Source of the DNA: Panacibacter microcysteis
GTDB lineage: Bacteria; Bacteroidota; Bacteroidia; Chitinophagales; Chitinophagaceae
Assembly: GCF_015831355.1 (NCBI RefSeq)
Contig: NZ_JADWYR010000003.1
Location: 186,001 to 250,000, forward strand
Direction of reading: 5' to 3'
Length of the DNA: 64,000 bases
The notes below the pieces were generated by a model. It searched no databases. It saw only the letters and a list, made by a program, of their open reading frames with translations, and was not told where the DNA came from. Numbering within the stretch: the first letter of the stretch is position 1; every line of letters starts with the position of its first letter. This document shows, piece after piece, positions 52,661 through 61,880 of this stretch. Position numbers and translations under genes: made by a program.

Positions 52661-54307
52661 ATGCGCAAGTTTCTAACCTTATTTGCTGTTATTCTTTCCG
52701 TTCATTTTTCTTTTGCACAAAAACCTCCAGCGGGTATGCAGGGTGTTCAAAGACCCAAACTCGTGGTAGGTATCGTAATAGATCAGATGCGCTGGGATTA
52801 TCTTTATCGCTATAACGATTTGTTTAAACCCAATGGTGGTTTTAAAAGATTACTGAACGAAGGTTTTACCTGCGAGAACACATTTATTCCGTATACGCCT
52901 ACTGTAACGGCAGCCGGCCATACCTGCGTATACACCGGGTCTGTACCAGCTGTACATGGCATTGTTGGCAATAACTGGTACGACAACATGCTAAAGAAAG
53001 GTGTTTACTGTACAGATGATGACAGTGTACAAACCGTAGGAAGTACTACAAACGCCGGTAAAATGAGCCCCAAAAATATGTTCACCACCACCATAGGAGA
53101 TGAGCTTAAACTAGCTACCAATTTTAAAAGCAAAGTGGTGGGTGTGGCCATTAAAGACCGTGGTGCAATACTGCCGGCAGGGCACGCGGCCAATGCAGCC
53201 TACTGGTACGATTATAAGACCGGCGATTTTATTACCAGTACCTATTACATGAATGATCTGCCGGCATGGGTAAAAGCATTCAACAGCCGGAAACTTGTTG
53301 ATTCTTTCTATAAGCTTAACTGGAACCTTTACCTGCCCGAAAACGTGTATACGAAATACTGTACTGCAGATGATAAGCCTTACGAGAATAAACCACTCGG
53401 AAAAATCACCTCTACATTTCCATACGATCTCACAAAATTTGCCGGGAAGGAATATGGACGCATCGCTTCCACACCGTATGGTAATTCGCTTACTGCTGAA
53501 ATGGCGATAGCGGCTGTAAAAGCCGAAAACCTGGGCAATAATGGTACAACAGACATGCTTACCGTCAGCTTTTCCTCACCTGATTATATCGGTCATGCGT
53601 TTGGGCCAAACTCATGGGAGCAGTTGGATGATTATGTAAGGTTAGATGAAACCCTTGGCCGTTTCTTTACTTACCTGGATGCCACCGTAGGCAAGGGGCA
53701 GTATACTGTTTTTTTAACGGCGGATCATGCCGTGGCACATGTACCTAACTTTTCAATCGAAAACAAATTACCGGGTGGCGCATTCAACGATACCAAAGTG
53801 CTGAGCGATATGAACACCGCACTGAAAGAGCAATTCGGCTACGACAAGCTGGCACTTGATTTTGTTAATTACCTCGTTGTTTTTAATAATAAGATCATTG
53901 ATTCTGCAAAGCTTGATAAAGAGGCCATACACAAAGCCGCTGTTAGCATACTGTTGCAACAAAAAGAAATTGCACAGGCATTTGAGATCGGTGAAGTAAT
54001 GGAAACACCATTGACCGCAAAGCAAAGAGAGATGATCAGTAATGGTTATTTTCCTGCAAGATGCGGAGAGGTGCAATTTATTTTAAAACCGGGTTATGTG
54101 GAAGGCAACGGCAACGGCACCTCGCACGGGTTATGGAACCCTTATGATTCACATATTCCTTTGTTATGGTATGGCTGGGGTATAAAGCATGGTAAAACCA
54201 ACCGCGAAACATATATGACAGATATTGCTGCTACCATTAGTGCCATGCTGCATGTGCAAATGCCAAGCGGTTGCATCGGGCATGTTATTGAGGAAGTAAT
54301 GAAATAA
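52661..54307 (+). CDS. pafA: PafA-type alkaline phosphatase
   Basis: This 548-residue exported phosphomonoesterase has a signal peptide at 1-19 (FSFAQ). The metal-binding Asp41 lies in VGIVIDQMRWDY, the nucleophile Thr83 in TPTVTAAGHTC, and Asn104 in HGIVGNNW. The Lys and Arg of VAIKDRGAILP contact phosphate in PafA, and the second metal site is TADHAVAHVP. A late His lies in GNGTSHGLWNPYD. PafA is the main phosphate-scavenging enzyme of Bacteroidota and acts in the periplasm without need for low phosphate. No Pho-type regulatory site was recognised. Confidence 0.93.
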   Translation: MRKFLTLFAVILSVHFSFAQKPPAGMQGVQRPKLVVGIVIDQMRWDYLYRYNDLFKPNGGFKRLLNEGFTCENTFIPYTPTVTAAGHTCVYTGSVPAVHGIVGNNWYDNMLKKGVYCTDDDSVQTVGSTTNAGKMSPKNMFTTTIGDELKLATNFKSKVVGVAIKDRGAILPAGHAANAAYWYDYKTGDFITSTYYMNDLPAWVKAFNSRKLVDSFYKLNWNLYLPENVYTKYCTADDKPYENKPLGKITSTFPYDLTKFAGKEYGRIASTPYGNSLTAEMAIAAVKAENLGNNGTTDMLTVSFSSPDYIGHAFGPNSWEQLDDYVRLDETLGRFFTYLDATVGKGQYTVFLTADHAVAHVPNFSIENKLPGGAFNDTKVLSDMNTALKEQFGYDKLALDFVNYLVVFNNKIIDSAKLDKEAIHKAAVSILLQQKEIAQAFEIGEVMETPLTAKQREMISNGYFPARCGEVQFILKPGYVEGNGNGTSHGLWNPYDSHIPLLWYGWGIKHGKTNRETYMTDIAATISAMLHVQMPSGCIGHVIEEVMK

Positions 54308-54391
54308 TTTACGACTACACGTAAAATATACAAGCGGCGCAAATGATTGTATGCGCCACTTGTTTTACAATAAGATGATTATTCTTTCTCG

Positions 54392-55111
54392 TTAACCTGC
54401 ATACAACAAAAAAATCACCAGCTTCTTGTGTATATCAATATTTACCTGCTTCCATTCTTTCACTGTTTTTGTTTGAATGCTTTCGTTTGCACCGGTTATA
54501 TCTGCGGCAATACAAATCTTTGTCTCGTTCCTGCAGGTGGCAAGTAATGTTTTAAATAACTGGTTGTTGCGGTAAGGCGTTTCAATGAAGAGTTGTGTGC
54601 AATTCTTTATTGCTGAATATTCTTCCAGTTCTTTGATGGCTTTTTTCTTTTCCTGGTCATCAATAGGCAGGTAACCAACAAACTGGAAAGATTGGCCATT
54701 CATGCCGCTTGCCATAAGCGCAAGCAGGATGGAACTTGGCCCCACAAGCGGCACCACGGTTGCATGCATTTCCTGCGCCACTGCAATAAGTAGCTGCCCG
54801 GGATCTGCTACGCCGGGGCAGCCTGCCTCACTTACAATACCAATGTTTTTTTGTTGTTTAATACATTGCGCAAACTGTGTTTTTGCTGCTGCTTCCGCTT
54901 TGTGTATGGGGTACCATTCGTAATCGTCAATCACCATTTCTTTCCAAAGCTTTTTAAAAAAACGCCTCGTGGTCTTTTCGTTTTCCACGAAGAAGACCTG
55001 GCAATCTTTTACAGCCTCAGTAATGTATGCAGGCAATGCGTGCAAAGCTTTTTCATCTTCGTGCAGTACAGTTGGTATAAGATATATTTTACCTGTAGAT
55101 TGTTGATTCAT
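54392..55111 (-). CDS. RsmI-like SAM-dependent methyltransferase (tetrapyrrole methylase fold)
   Basis: This 239-residue cytoplasmic methyltransferase starts KIYLIPTVLHED. The family motif VSEAGCPGVADPG near residue 95 and the LVGPSSILLALMASGMNGQSFQFVGYLP block define the RsmI (16S rRNA C1402 ribose methylation) group. It is shorter than E. coli RsmI (286 aa), as is usual for the second, Bacteroidota-type form. The precise target RNA is therefore inferred. It shares a strand with the EI24 gene upstream, separated by a repeat copy. Confidence 0.88.
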   Translation of the reverse strand: MNQQSTGKIYLIPTVLHEDEKALHALPAYITEAVKDCQVFFVENEKTTRRFFKKLWKEMVIDDYEWYPIHKAEAAAKTQFAQCIKQQKNIGIVSEAGCPGVADPGQLLIAVAQEMHATVVPLVGPSSILLALMASGMNGQSFQFVGYLPIDDQEKKKAIKELEEYSAIKNCTQLFIETPYRNNQLFKTLLATCRNETKICIAADITGANESIQTKTVKEWKQVNIDIHKKLVIFLLYAG

Positions 55112-55149
55112 GGTATAATTTTTTTCGGCTGTGTACTAAAGCTCCTGCA

Positions 55150-55218
55150 TAACCGGAACGCTGCAGCCGCCATAAAAACGGAACCCTGAAGTGAGTGACA
55201 CAACAGGCGATGCCATGC
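55150..55218 (-). repeat. Intergenic repeat copy 22
   Basis: The core is truncated (agtgagtgacacaac, 55190-55204) but the AGGCGATGCCAT flank is full. The outer side has ggaacgctgcagccgcc, similar to copies 15 and 24. Confidence 0.75.
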
Positions 55219-55245
55219 AAACAAATGCCCGTAACATCATCATCA

Positions 55246-56034
55246 TTAATTTGCATTGCTAACGGGCAATATACTTTCTTTTGGCTTTACCTCGTGCATA
55301 CTAAAGGTGGCCGCAATTACTGCGTAAGCCGGCGCAAATACCCAGCCTATAACGGGTACAAGGTGTATGAGATAAAATATAAGGCCGTTGCCTATAGCCA
55401 GCCCACGGTGGTTGCCGATATAATAAATACTTTCTGCAGCATTCATTTTGCGACGCTCGCAATTGTAATCGAGCATACTGAAACCATAATAGTAACATTC
55501 TACCATGAGTGCGATAAGCGGCGCGCCCATGCCGGCAATCGGTATGAGTGATAATAACAAAATGGCTACTACGTAAACGGTTTGCCAGAACGCATTCCGC
55601 AGCGCTATTTTTATGCCCCGCCACATGTCTTTAAGCAGTTGCGGCATACTGAAAGGGTAATCTGTATTATTGAGTATGGCATCTGTTTTTTCGCTGAGGT
55701 AGGCAAAGACCGGGGAACCAATAATGAGCCAGGTATATTTGAACAAAGAGAAATACAACATTACTTCCACCACCAGCAATGCCAGTGCAGCCAGTGTAAA
55801 AAGAAAACCGAGGATGCCGCTGTTGATCTTATCGAGCCATGCTTTTAAACCTGTTTTCAGGGTAAGCCACTCATTAAAATTGTTGGCCGTATGTATAAAA
55901 TAATACATGGAAACAAAAAACAGCACAGCGTAAATAATACCGGGTATAATGATCCACTTCCAAAGCTTATGCTTACGGATAAAAGCATGCGCTTTAAAAT
56001 AGCTTTGTATAGAGATGATGATTTCTTTTAACAA
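55246..56034 (-). CDS. EI24 domain membrane protein
   Basis: This 262-residue inner-membrane protein has about five hydrophobic segments. EI24/CysZ-like features include a soluble Lys-rich start, the WIIIPGIIYAVLFFVSMYYF segment, FPYSMPQLLKDMWRG-like loop near residue 135 and the LIPIAGMGAPLIALMVECYYYGFSMLDY stretch. CysZ relatives transport sulfate, but the Bacteroidota members are uncharacterised and no sulfur gene is near. The AAG glycosylase gene starts 32 nt away on the opposite strand, so the two share a short divergent promoter region. Confidence 0.85.
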   Translation of the reverse strand: MLKEIIISIQSYFKAHAFIRKHKLWKWIIIPGIIYAVLFFVSMYYFIHTANNFNEWLTLKTGLKAWLDKINSGILGFLFTLAALALLVVEVMLYFSLFKYTWLIIGSPVFAYLSEKTDAILNNTDYPFSMPQLLKDMWRGIKIALRNAFWQTVYVVAILLLSLIPIAGMGAPLIALMVECYYYGFSMLDYNCERRKMNAAESIYYIGNHRGLAIGNGLIFYLIHLVPVIGWVFAPAYAVIAATFSMHEVKPKESILPVSNAN

Positions 56035-56066
56035 TGCGGTTATTTTAGCGGTTAAATTTAGGAGAA

Positions 56067-56723
56067 TTGAAACGTTTTGAACCTAATTATATTGACAGCA
56101 GCATTTTGCTGGATGCAGAACGGAGACTGCGCAAAGACTTTTATAACAGGCCCGATGTGTTGGTTGTTGCGCAGCAACTGATCGGTAAAATACTTGTCAC
56201 CAATTTTGACAACCGGTTAACGGCCGCAAGAATTGTGGAAACAGAAGCTTATAATGGTGCTGCTGACAAGGCATCGCATGCATACAATAACCGCAGAACT
56301 GCAAGAACGGAAATAATGTTTGGAGAACCTGGTACGGCATATGTTTATTTATGTTACGGAATACATCATTTATTTAACGTGGTCTCCAATGCAAAAAACA
56401 TACCGCATGCAGTTTTAATAAGAGGTGCAGAACCGGTATATGGTATTGATGTAATGCTTGATCGTTGCCGTAAGCTGCAATTGGATACTACGATCACCAA
56501 AGGGCCCGGCAATGTGTCAAAGGCATTGGGTATTTACACAAGGCATACCGGTTTTGATCTGTTTGGTACAGCAATATTTATTGTAGATGACGGCTACCAT
56601 GCGTACGATAAGGCTGTAATTGCCTCTGCACGTATAGGTGTTGATTATGCTGCGGAAGATGCCTTACTGCCTTACCGGTACTATGTAAAGGGTAACCCTT
56701 TTGTAAGTGGTAAGATTAAATAA
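56067..56723 (+). CDS. DNA-3-methyladenine glycosylase, AAG/MPG family
   Basis: This 218-residue base-excision repair enzyme removes alkylated purines from DNA. Family marks are KILVTNFDNRLTAARIVETEAYNGAADKASHAY, with the catalytic Glu and the intercalating Tyr region, and GTAYVYLCYGIHHLFNVV. The start codon is TTG at 56067, since no ATG lies between the family N-terminus and an upstream stop. Length agrees with bacterial AAG proteins. It is divergent from EI24. Confidence 0.93.
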   Translation: MKRFEPNYIDSSILLDAERRLRKDFYNRPDVLVVAQQLIGKILVTNFDNRLTAARIVETEAYNGAADKASHAYNNRRTARTEIMFGEPGTAYVYLCYGIHHLFNVVSNAKNIPHAVLIRGAEPVYGIDVMLDRCRKLQLDTTITKGPGNVSKALGIYTRHTGFDLFGTAIFIVDDGYHAYDKAVIASARIGVDYAAEDALLPYRYYVKGNPFVSGKIK

Positions 56724-56804
56724 CAATGATGCTTAACTATAAGGTTATTTAAAGCTCAGTGTAGGGCAAATGCTTTTATTTTGCTGCACTAAACTAAACC
56801 CTTT

Positions 56805-57584
56805 ATGCAAAAAGCGTTGCTCATTTCTGCAAGCCTTTTATTTATGCTGGTGTTCAGTGGCTGCACCAAATCATCAGTTTCGCCGGAAGAAGAATATTGT
56901 AACGAGTTGAAGAAAGTAAAGATCGTTACTGCTAAAACTTCCTATTATGTGGGAGAGCCTATCCAGCTCGATGTTTCAACGGTTGTTAGCGGGTATTATA
57001 CGTGGCGCCACAGTAAGATGCCAAATGATATTTCGCTCGATGAAGATTACTACACAGATTATGCAACCAAAATAAACGAAGGCTGGTATTATCTTACCAT
57101 CAGTAATCCCGATTGCGAAACGCTACATGACAGCATTTATATCGAAGTGATCAATGAGCCTGTTGATGCACCCTGCGATCCATCAAACAATACGGCAAGT
57201 TTTTCAAGCATCCCCGATATCGCTTTTTCTACTGCCACCTATGGTATAGATTATACCTGGAACCGCAGGTACATTGGCGGTTACCAGTCTTTCGGCTATC
57301 CTGATATCAACGTTTATTTTCACCCTTTCTGGTTAGAGCAGGAGCCCGAAGATGGTGAGTACACAGTTGCCACAGGTGGTATGGCCTTTGGCAGCGAAAA
57401 TGTATATGAAGTATTTATCACCTCTCTGTATAGCAGCATCTTTTTTCAGCCAACCGGCGGTAAAGCATATGTTACACACGTAAATGGCAAACTACAGGTT
57501 ACATTCTGCGGTGTGGAATTAACGGGCAGTATTGGTGGTCCTGTTTATAAAACCACCGTAACAGGCAGGTTAACGGCACAGTAA
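56805..57584 (+). CDS. Hypothetical lipoprotein, 259 aa
   Basis: This 259-residue lipoprotein has lipobox FSGC (Cys20). Residues 38-112 resemble an Ig-like or PKD-type beta domain (AKTSYYVGEPIQLDVSTVVSGYYTW). The remainder is beta-rich with many Tyr and Phe (WNRRYIGGYQSFGYPDINVYFHPFW), as in Bacteroidota surface proteins. No catalytic motif is visible. It ends just before repeat copy 23. Confidence 0.75.
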   Translation: MQKALLISASLLFMLVFSGCTKSSVSPEEEYCNELKKVKIVTAKTSYYVGEPIQLDVSTVVSGYYTWRHSKMPNDISLDEDYYTDYATKINEGWYYLTISNPDCETLHDSIYIEVINEPVDAPCDPSNNTASFSSIPDIAFSTATYGIDYTWNRRYIGGYQSFGYPDINVYFHPFWLEQEPEDGEYTVATGGMAFGSENVYEVFITSLYSSIFFQPTGGKAYVTHVNGKLQVTFCGVELTGSIGGPVYKTTVTGRLTAQ

Positions 57585-57589
57585 ATTTG

Positions 57590-57665
57590 GTAACCGGCAG
57601 TTGTAGTACTATTGAGCACCGGTTGTGTCACTCACTTGTGCGTTCGGCACTTTACTCAGCAAACG
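57590..57665 (+). repeat. Intergenic repeat copy 23
   Basis: The core at 57622-57641 is of the TGTCACTC type, ending TTGTGC rather than TTGTAC. With copy 24 it brackets the outer-membrane barrel gene. Confidence 0.8.
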
Positions 57666-57706
57666 ATGCGCGAAAACGGTTGCCATTCAAATGCGTTGTA
57701 CAAACG

Positions 57707-60334
57707 CTAATTAAAATGCTGCAGCCTGAAGCTTACACTCAGCATAAAATATCTTGAAAGTGTATTGGTAGTGGTATCCAGCATATAGCTGTCTCCAAAA
57801 ATCCTGGTGGTATTGTTGTTTTCATTTAGCAGATCAAAGGCTTTGAGCGAGATGGCTATTGCTTTTTTATCATCCACGTACTGCCTTATGTTGGCATTGA
57901 GCAGGTTTACGTTATTGTTCAGATTTTCATTGCTTCCTTTAAGACTGCGGTAATCATAATCAATGTTGATCTCTGTTTTTGCTGTTGGCCTTACCGTTAT
58001 AACCGGGTTAACCGTAATATAGCCTGTAGATACATCCATGTCTTGCTGCAAACTGTACCTGCTGCTTTGTTTGGTAAAGCTCACATTGGTACGCACATCC
58101 AGCCATTCTTTACCATCATAGATCAGGCCTGTCAGTACACGCATGGTTTTAAAAGTACCGGTATTTTCCATGCCGTTTAAAAGGTTGCCGGCAGCAGCAC
58201 CGCTGCCTGATACATTGACGTTCCATTTCAGCTTATCGTTGCCTATATGAAAAGGTTTATAAAAAGTGCACCACGCATTCCAGTTGTATGCGCCTCCGGT
58301 ATTAATGGGCGTAATCACCTGTTTGCCCGTTGTTTCATCGTACACAAGGTTTGTACTAATGTTGTTCGAAAGAAAGGAAATGCTGGCCAGTGCATTTAAA
58401 CCGGTTTCTTTTTTACTGCTGTACCAGTTCAGTTTGTATTTGAGCGTTTGCACCACGCTGTATTGCAGGTCAGGATTTCCCAGCCTGGTGTACAATGGGT
58501 TGGTATTATCAATGATCGGTTGCAACTGAATGGCATCCGGTGCCCTGATGTACATATTGTAATCCAGGTTTTGCTGTATTTTTTTTGCCGTTATATACAC
58601 GCCCGCATTAGGCAGCAGGCCGCTGAAGGCTGCACTGTAACTGCTGTCTTTGTTAAAGGTATTGCTGTTAATCGCCGCCTGCTTCCATCTTAGTCCCGCA
58701 AAAAAGCCGGCCTTTTTTGTGTGGTAATTGTAGGTAACTGCAGCGGTACCCGATTTTGATGTATTATCAAAATGATTGCTGATATCAGCCAGCAGTAAAT
58801 CGTACGCGCCAGTCGCGGCATTGTACGCATAAATGGTTTTAGGCAGATCATTGTTGTTGTAGTTAATGCCATACGAGAAAGACAGCGTGCCATTTGCAGT
58901 AACCGGTTCGTTGTAAGAAGCAGTGGCTACCACATTTTTGCCGGTGTTTTCCTGGTTGTTCAGGCGGTTTTGCAAAACGCCGGCTAAGGTGTCAGGGTAT
59001 ATATTGTGGTAAAGGCTGAACAACCGGCCATTGCCGGTATTTAACCTGTTTACCAGTTCAAAATTGAAACTTCTGCCATTGGCGGCAAGGCGCCTGTTGT
59101 AGTTAATGCTGCCATTCAGCCATTTAGATTTATTGTTCCCGTTCAGCGAAGAAGACCCTTCGTTGATGATCGTTGTTTTATCGGTGCCTGCTGTGGTAAA
59201 TACTGCATTGCTGCTGCTGTTATCAGCAGAAAAGCCTGCAGACTGGTTGACCTTTACCACCGAAAAGGAATCGGGCCTGTATTCCACGTACAGGCCTGCA
59301 CCAATGTTCCTGTTTTTGTATTGCCCGTTGTTATTCTCAGCGTAGTAGCCGGATGAATCTACCAGGAAATTTTCGCGGAATAGTTGCTGACTGGTCTTGT
59401 TGTTGCTGCTGTTATAAGCTGTCCAGATACTTACATCCATTTTTGTGGAAGCAGCCGCGTAACTTGCTTTTACGGCAGTGGTGGCAAGGTTGCCGGGTGC
59501 GTTTGCGTCTGTATTGCCGTTGTTGGTATTAGAGGTGTTTGCAATAACAGAAAGTTTTGTATCGTAGTGCAGGTAGTTGGTGGCAGACCGCGCATCATAC
59601 GTGCCCGGTGTACCTGCAGCCAATGCAGTGTTGCCAAATACGCCGCGTTTTTTATTCTTCTTCAGGGTAATGTTGATGATCTTTTCATAACTGCCATCGT
59701 CAGGGGTACCTTCCGGTTTTTTGTTGATCACCTGTATTTTATCAATCATATCTGCCGGGAAGTTTTGGGTAACCGCTTTTATGTCTGCACCAAAGTAGGG
59801 TTTGCCATCAACATAAATCTGTGTTATCGTTTCACCACTTGCTTTTATTGCACCGCTTTTACTTACTTCAATGCCGGGCAGTTTTTGAAAGATGTCTTCT
59901 GTTGAAGCATCTTCACCCAGTCTTATTGCTGACGCATTGAATTCGAGTGTATCATTTTTTACCACTACTGCCGGTTTCTTTGCGGCTACCACCACTGCTG
60001 CCAGCGCGTTAGACGATTGCTGTAAAACAACAAAGCGTGGCAACAGGTAACTGCCTGCTATTGCTGAGAATGGCATATAATAATCTTCGAAGCCAAGTGC
60101 GCTTACGTGCAGGATGAACTTGCCATCTTTTAAATGTTGTATGGTTAAATGACCGAGGCTGTCTGTGATCATCTTTTTTATTACCGTACTGTCAGAACTT
60201 TGAATGGTAATAACCGCCGGCACCGCCGAGGAATCTGCAGCAATCACCTGGCTGGTAAAAAGTTTGTTTTGAGAAAAGGTTGCTACAGGCAGCACTACGA
60301 TGAGGAGGAAAAAAAACACACGTCCCAATTTCAT
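57707..60334 (-). CDS. Outer-membrane beta-barrel protein with carboxypeptidase-like N-terminal domain
   Basis: This 875-residue outer-membrane protein has a signal peptide at 1-21. A carboxypeptidase-D-like beta sandwich (TDSLGHLTIQHLKDGKFILHVSALGFEDYYM) is followed by a TonB-dependent-receptor-like plug (LPGIEVSKSGAIKASGETITQIYVDGKPYFGAD) and a barrel of the 'outer membrane protein beta-barrel family 3' type with many Asn-rich strands. It lacks the SusC signature and has no SusD partner, so it is not a glycan importer of that class. Function and substrate are unknown. Confidence 0.88.
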   Translation of the reverse strand: MKLGRVFFFLLIVVLPVATFSQNKLFTSQVIAADSSAVPAVITIQSSDSTVIKKMITDSLGHLTIQHLKDGKFILHVSALGFEDYYMPFSAIAGSYLLPRFVVLQQSSNALAAVVVAAKKPAVVVKNDTLEFNASAIRLGEDASTEDIFQKLPGIEVSKSGAIKASGETITQIYVDGKPYFGADIKAVTQNFPADMIDKIQVINKKPEGTPDDGSYEKIINITLKKNKKRGVFGNTALAAGTPGTYDARSATNYLHYDTKLSVIANTSNTNNGNTDANAPGNLATTAVKASYAAASTKMDVSIWTAYNSSNNKTSQQLFRENFLVDSSGYYAENNNGQYKNRNIGAGLYVEYRPDSFSVVKVNQSAGFSADNSSSNAVFTTAGTDKTTIINEGSSSLNGNNKSKWLNGSINYNRRLAANGRSFNFELVNRLNTGNGRLFSLYHNIYPDTLAGVLQNRLNNQENTGKNVVATASYNEPVTANGTLSFSYGINYNNNDLPKTIYAYNAATGAYDLLLADISNHFDNTSKSGTAAVTYNYHTKKAGFFAGLRWKQAAINSNTFNKDSSYSAAFSGLLPNAGVYITAKKIQQNLDYNMYIRAPDAIQLQPIIDNTNPLYTRLGNPDLQYSVVQTLKYKLNWYSSKKETGLNALASISFLSNNISTNLVYDETTGKQVITPINTGGAYNWNAWCTFYKPFHIGNDKLKWNVNVSGSGAAAGNLLNGMENTGTFKTMRVLTGLIYDGKEWLDVRTNVSFTKQSSRYSLQQDMDVSTGYITVNPVITVRPTAKTEINIDYDYRSLKGSNENLNNNVNLLNANIRQYVDDKKAIAISLKAFDLLNENNNTTRIFGDSYMLDTTTNTLSRYFMLSVSFRLQHFN

Positions 60335-60554
60335 TCGGCTCTTTTTTCAAAAGAACGTAGTATGCCCAATAAAATTTAGGATCGTGAAGGGATGCCCTGC
60401 ATTTTAAGTGTATTTTAAAATGGCAACTTACATTATGTAAAGCAGTGAGTGTACATATCATGATCTCTCTTTATATCAGCACGAATGAAGTTTGGCTATG
60501 CTTTATTTTTATTGTGCTTTACATTGGGTTGCATGGCCACGAAAATATAAACTG

Positions 60555-60625
60555 TTGCGAACTGCTGCCATAAAAGTGGAACGCACAAGTGAGTGACACA
60601 ACAGGCGATGCCATAAAAAACAACA
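60555..60625 (-). repeat. Intergenic repeat copy 24
   Basis: The core at 60583-60602 is of the TGAGTGACAC type with the full AGGCGATGCCAT flank. The remainder of the 60335-60714 gap shows only AT-rich sequence. Confidence 0.8.
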
Positions 60626-60714
60626 GCCTGCACCATAAGAGCATTTACAGGCAATCAATCTGCACCAGCTACTATTTGCGCATGATAATTGTTTCATCTA
60701 TATAAAACACACTT

Positions 60715-60990
60715 ATGAACAACATTATCGACATTCTTACCGGCGATGTAAACATCAGCAAGAAAGAAAGGGTACTATCAACTGCAGGCGGACTTGCATT
60801 GGTTATTGCAGGTTTGGTATCTATGAAAAAGAAACCAGGTATATCATGGACTGAAATAGCAACAGGTGCCTTGCTCCTGTATCGTGGCACTACCGGGCAC
60901 TGCCCGTTGAATGCAGCACTGGACCGTAATACAGCAGCTGATGAGCTGGCAGAAGATGCAGAAGAAACATTCGATGAAATGGCCTCTTAA
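60715..60990 (+). CDS. DUF2892-family membrane protein
   Basis: This 91-residue protein has two weak hydrophobic segments (about 21-38 and 45-57) separated by a KKKPGISW turn, then HCPLNAAL and an acidic tail (AADELAEDAEETFDEM). This is the DUF2892/YgaP-like inner-membrane layout, often found fused to or near rhodanese domains. None is near here. The following small genes lie within short distances on the same strand, so 60715-62102 may be one transcript. Confidence 0.75.
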   Translation: MNNIIDILTGDVNISKKERVLSTAGGLALVIAGLVSMKKKPGISWTEIATGALLLYRGTTGHCPLNAALDRNTAADELAEDAEETFDEMAS

Positions 60991-61026
60991 CTGAGGTATA
61001 TTTTACCACTGTAAAAATGCCTGTAT

Positions 61027-61230
61027 ATGGAAAAAAAGCAACAAACCACCGGGAAGTTACCGGCCGATGCGCCGGCTGCCGTTAAGAGAAATACAAATAC
61101 AGACGAGAATGTAGAGCGTGCCTACGATGAGCAAACTGCTGCAGTTGACAATACTGAGGAAATTGATGGGGACGATGCTGCACACGACGCATTGAAAGAA
61201 GAGGCAGCAAAGAATGGCATGGATTTTTGA
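61027..61230 (+). CDS. Small acidic hypothetical protein, 67 aa
   Basis: This 67-residue hydrophilic protein is rich in Asp, Glu and Ala, without hydrophobic segments and probably disordered. No family is recognised. It follows the DUF2892 gene by 36 nt. Its last codons run up to a short hairpin that masks the Shine-Dalgarno sequence of the next gene, so translation of the two may be linked. Confidence 0.55.
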   Translation: MEKKQQTTGKLPADAPAAVKRNTNTDENVERAYDEQTAAVDNTEEIDGDDAAHDALKEEAAKNGMDF

Positions 61231-61255
61231 CCTCCTTATAAAAAAAGGAGTTCTT
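61231..61255 (+). promoter_or_regulatory. Shine-Dalgarno AAGGAG with pairing partner
   Basis: AAGGAG at 61245-61250 lies 5 nt before the ATG at 61256, a strong ribosome-binding site that is unusual for Bacteroidota. CTCCTT at 61232-61237, directly after the previous stop codon, can pair with it over six bases. Confidence 0.5.
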
Positions 61256-61636
61256 ATGCAACGGATTTTTACAATGATTTGTGTGATTGCATTAATGAGC
61301 CTTAACGGCGCCAGTGCGCAATCCGGCAGCAACAACATTGCGATGAATACATTTATGGCAAAGCCGGGCAATAGCGCAAGTCCTGCCAATGTAAGCATGT
61401 GGCCAAACCCGGCCAGCGGCAGTGTAAATGTATATATTAATTCCATCAGGGAGGGAGACAGGGGGCAGGTTGTGTTGTATAACGCAGCCGGTAAGCCCTG
61501 CATCATTAGTAACCTGCAGAATGGTAACAATAAAGTTTTCTTCAATGCATTGCCCGCTGGCATGTATTACGCCAGCATAAAATTGAAGAACAACATTGTG
61601 TTTTCGAAAAAACTTATTGTTACAAAACAGTTTTAG
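61256..61636 (+). CDS. Mini-protein made of a signal peptide and a type IX sorting domain
   Basis: This 126-residue protein has a signal peptide at about 1-21 (MICVIALMSLNGASAQ), about 25 linker residues (SNNIAMNTFMAKPGNS) and then an entire T9SS type A C-terminal domain. The domain shows WPNPASGSVNVYI, GQVVLYNAAGKP, NKVFFNALPAGMYYASI and a final KKLIVTKQF. There is no room for a cargo domain. Such domains normally guide large enzymes through the type IX system to the surface. Here the domain itself is nearly the whole mature protein. The ATG at 61256 is fixed by the Shine-Dalgarno site. Confidence 0.8.
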   Translation: MQRIFTMICVIALMSLNGASAQSGSNNIAMNTFMAKPGNSASPANVSMWPNPASGSVNVYINSIREGDRGQVVLYNAAGKPCIISNLQNGNNKVFFNALPAGMYYASIKLKNNIVFSKKLIVTKQF

Positions 61637-61656
61637 TAAAAGCTAAATCAAACACC

Positions 61657-61872
61657 ATGAACGATCCAAGAGAACCGAAAAATCCGGAAATAAAAGAACC
61701 GGATATATCGCCTGAAATAGAGCCTGACATGCCGGAAGAAGATCCATATACGCCTTCGAAGGAGCCTGAAATACAGCCCGACGATGAACCGGAATTCCCG
61801 GAGGATCCAACACCGGAGCCTGAAATACCGGCCGATCTGCCGTCAGAAATTCCACCAAGAATTGTTAACTAA
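61657..61872 (+). CDS. Pro/Glu-repeat hypothetical protein, 71 aa
   Basis: This is a 71-residue low-complexity protein: about two thirds of residues are Pro, Glu, Asp, Ile or Ser, in degenerate units such as PEIKEPDISPEIEPDMPEE. It has no signal peptide and should be disordered and very acidic. The codons vary while the pattern holds, which argues for a real coding sequence rather than a DNA repeat. No family is recognised. Confidence 0.6.
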   Translation: MNDPREPKNPEIKEPDISPEIEPDMPEEDPYTPSKEPEIQPDDEPEFPEDPTPEPEIPADLPSEIPPRIVN

Positions 61873-61880
61873 AAAATTGA

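Noticed and set aside
59384-59905. Open frame of 173 codons on the + strand
   Set aside because: It is antisense to the outer-membrane barrel gene and Cys-rich without a family pattern.
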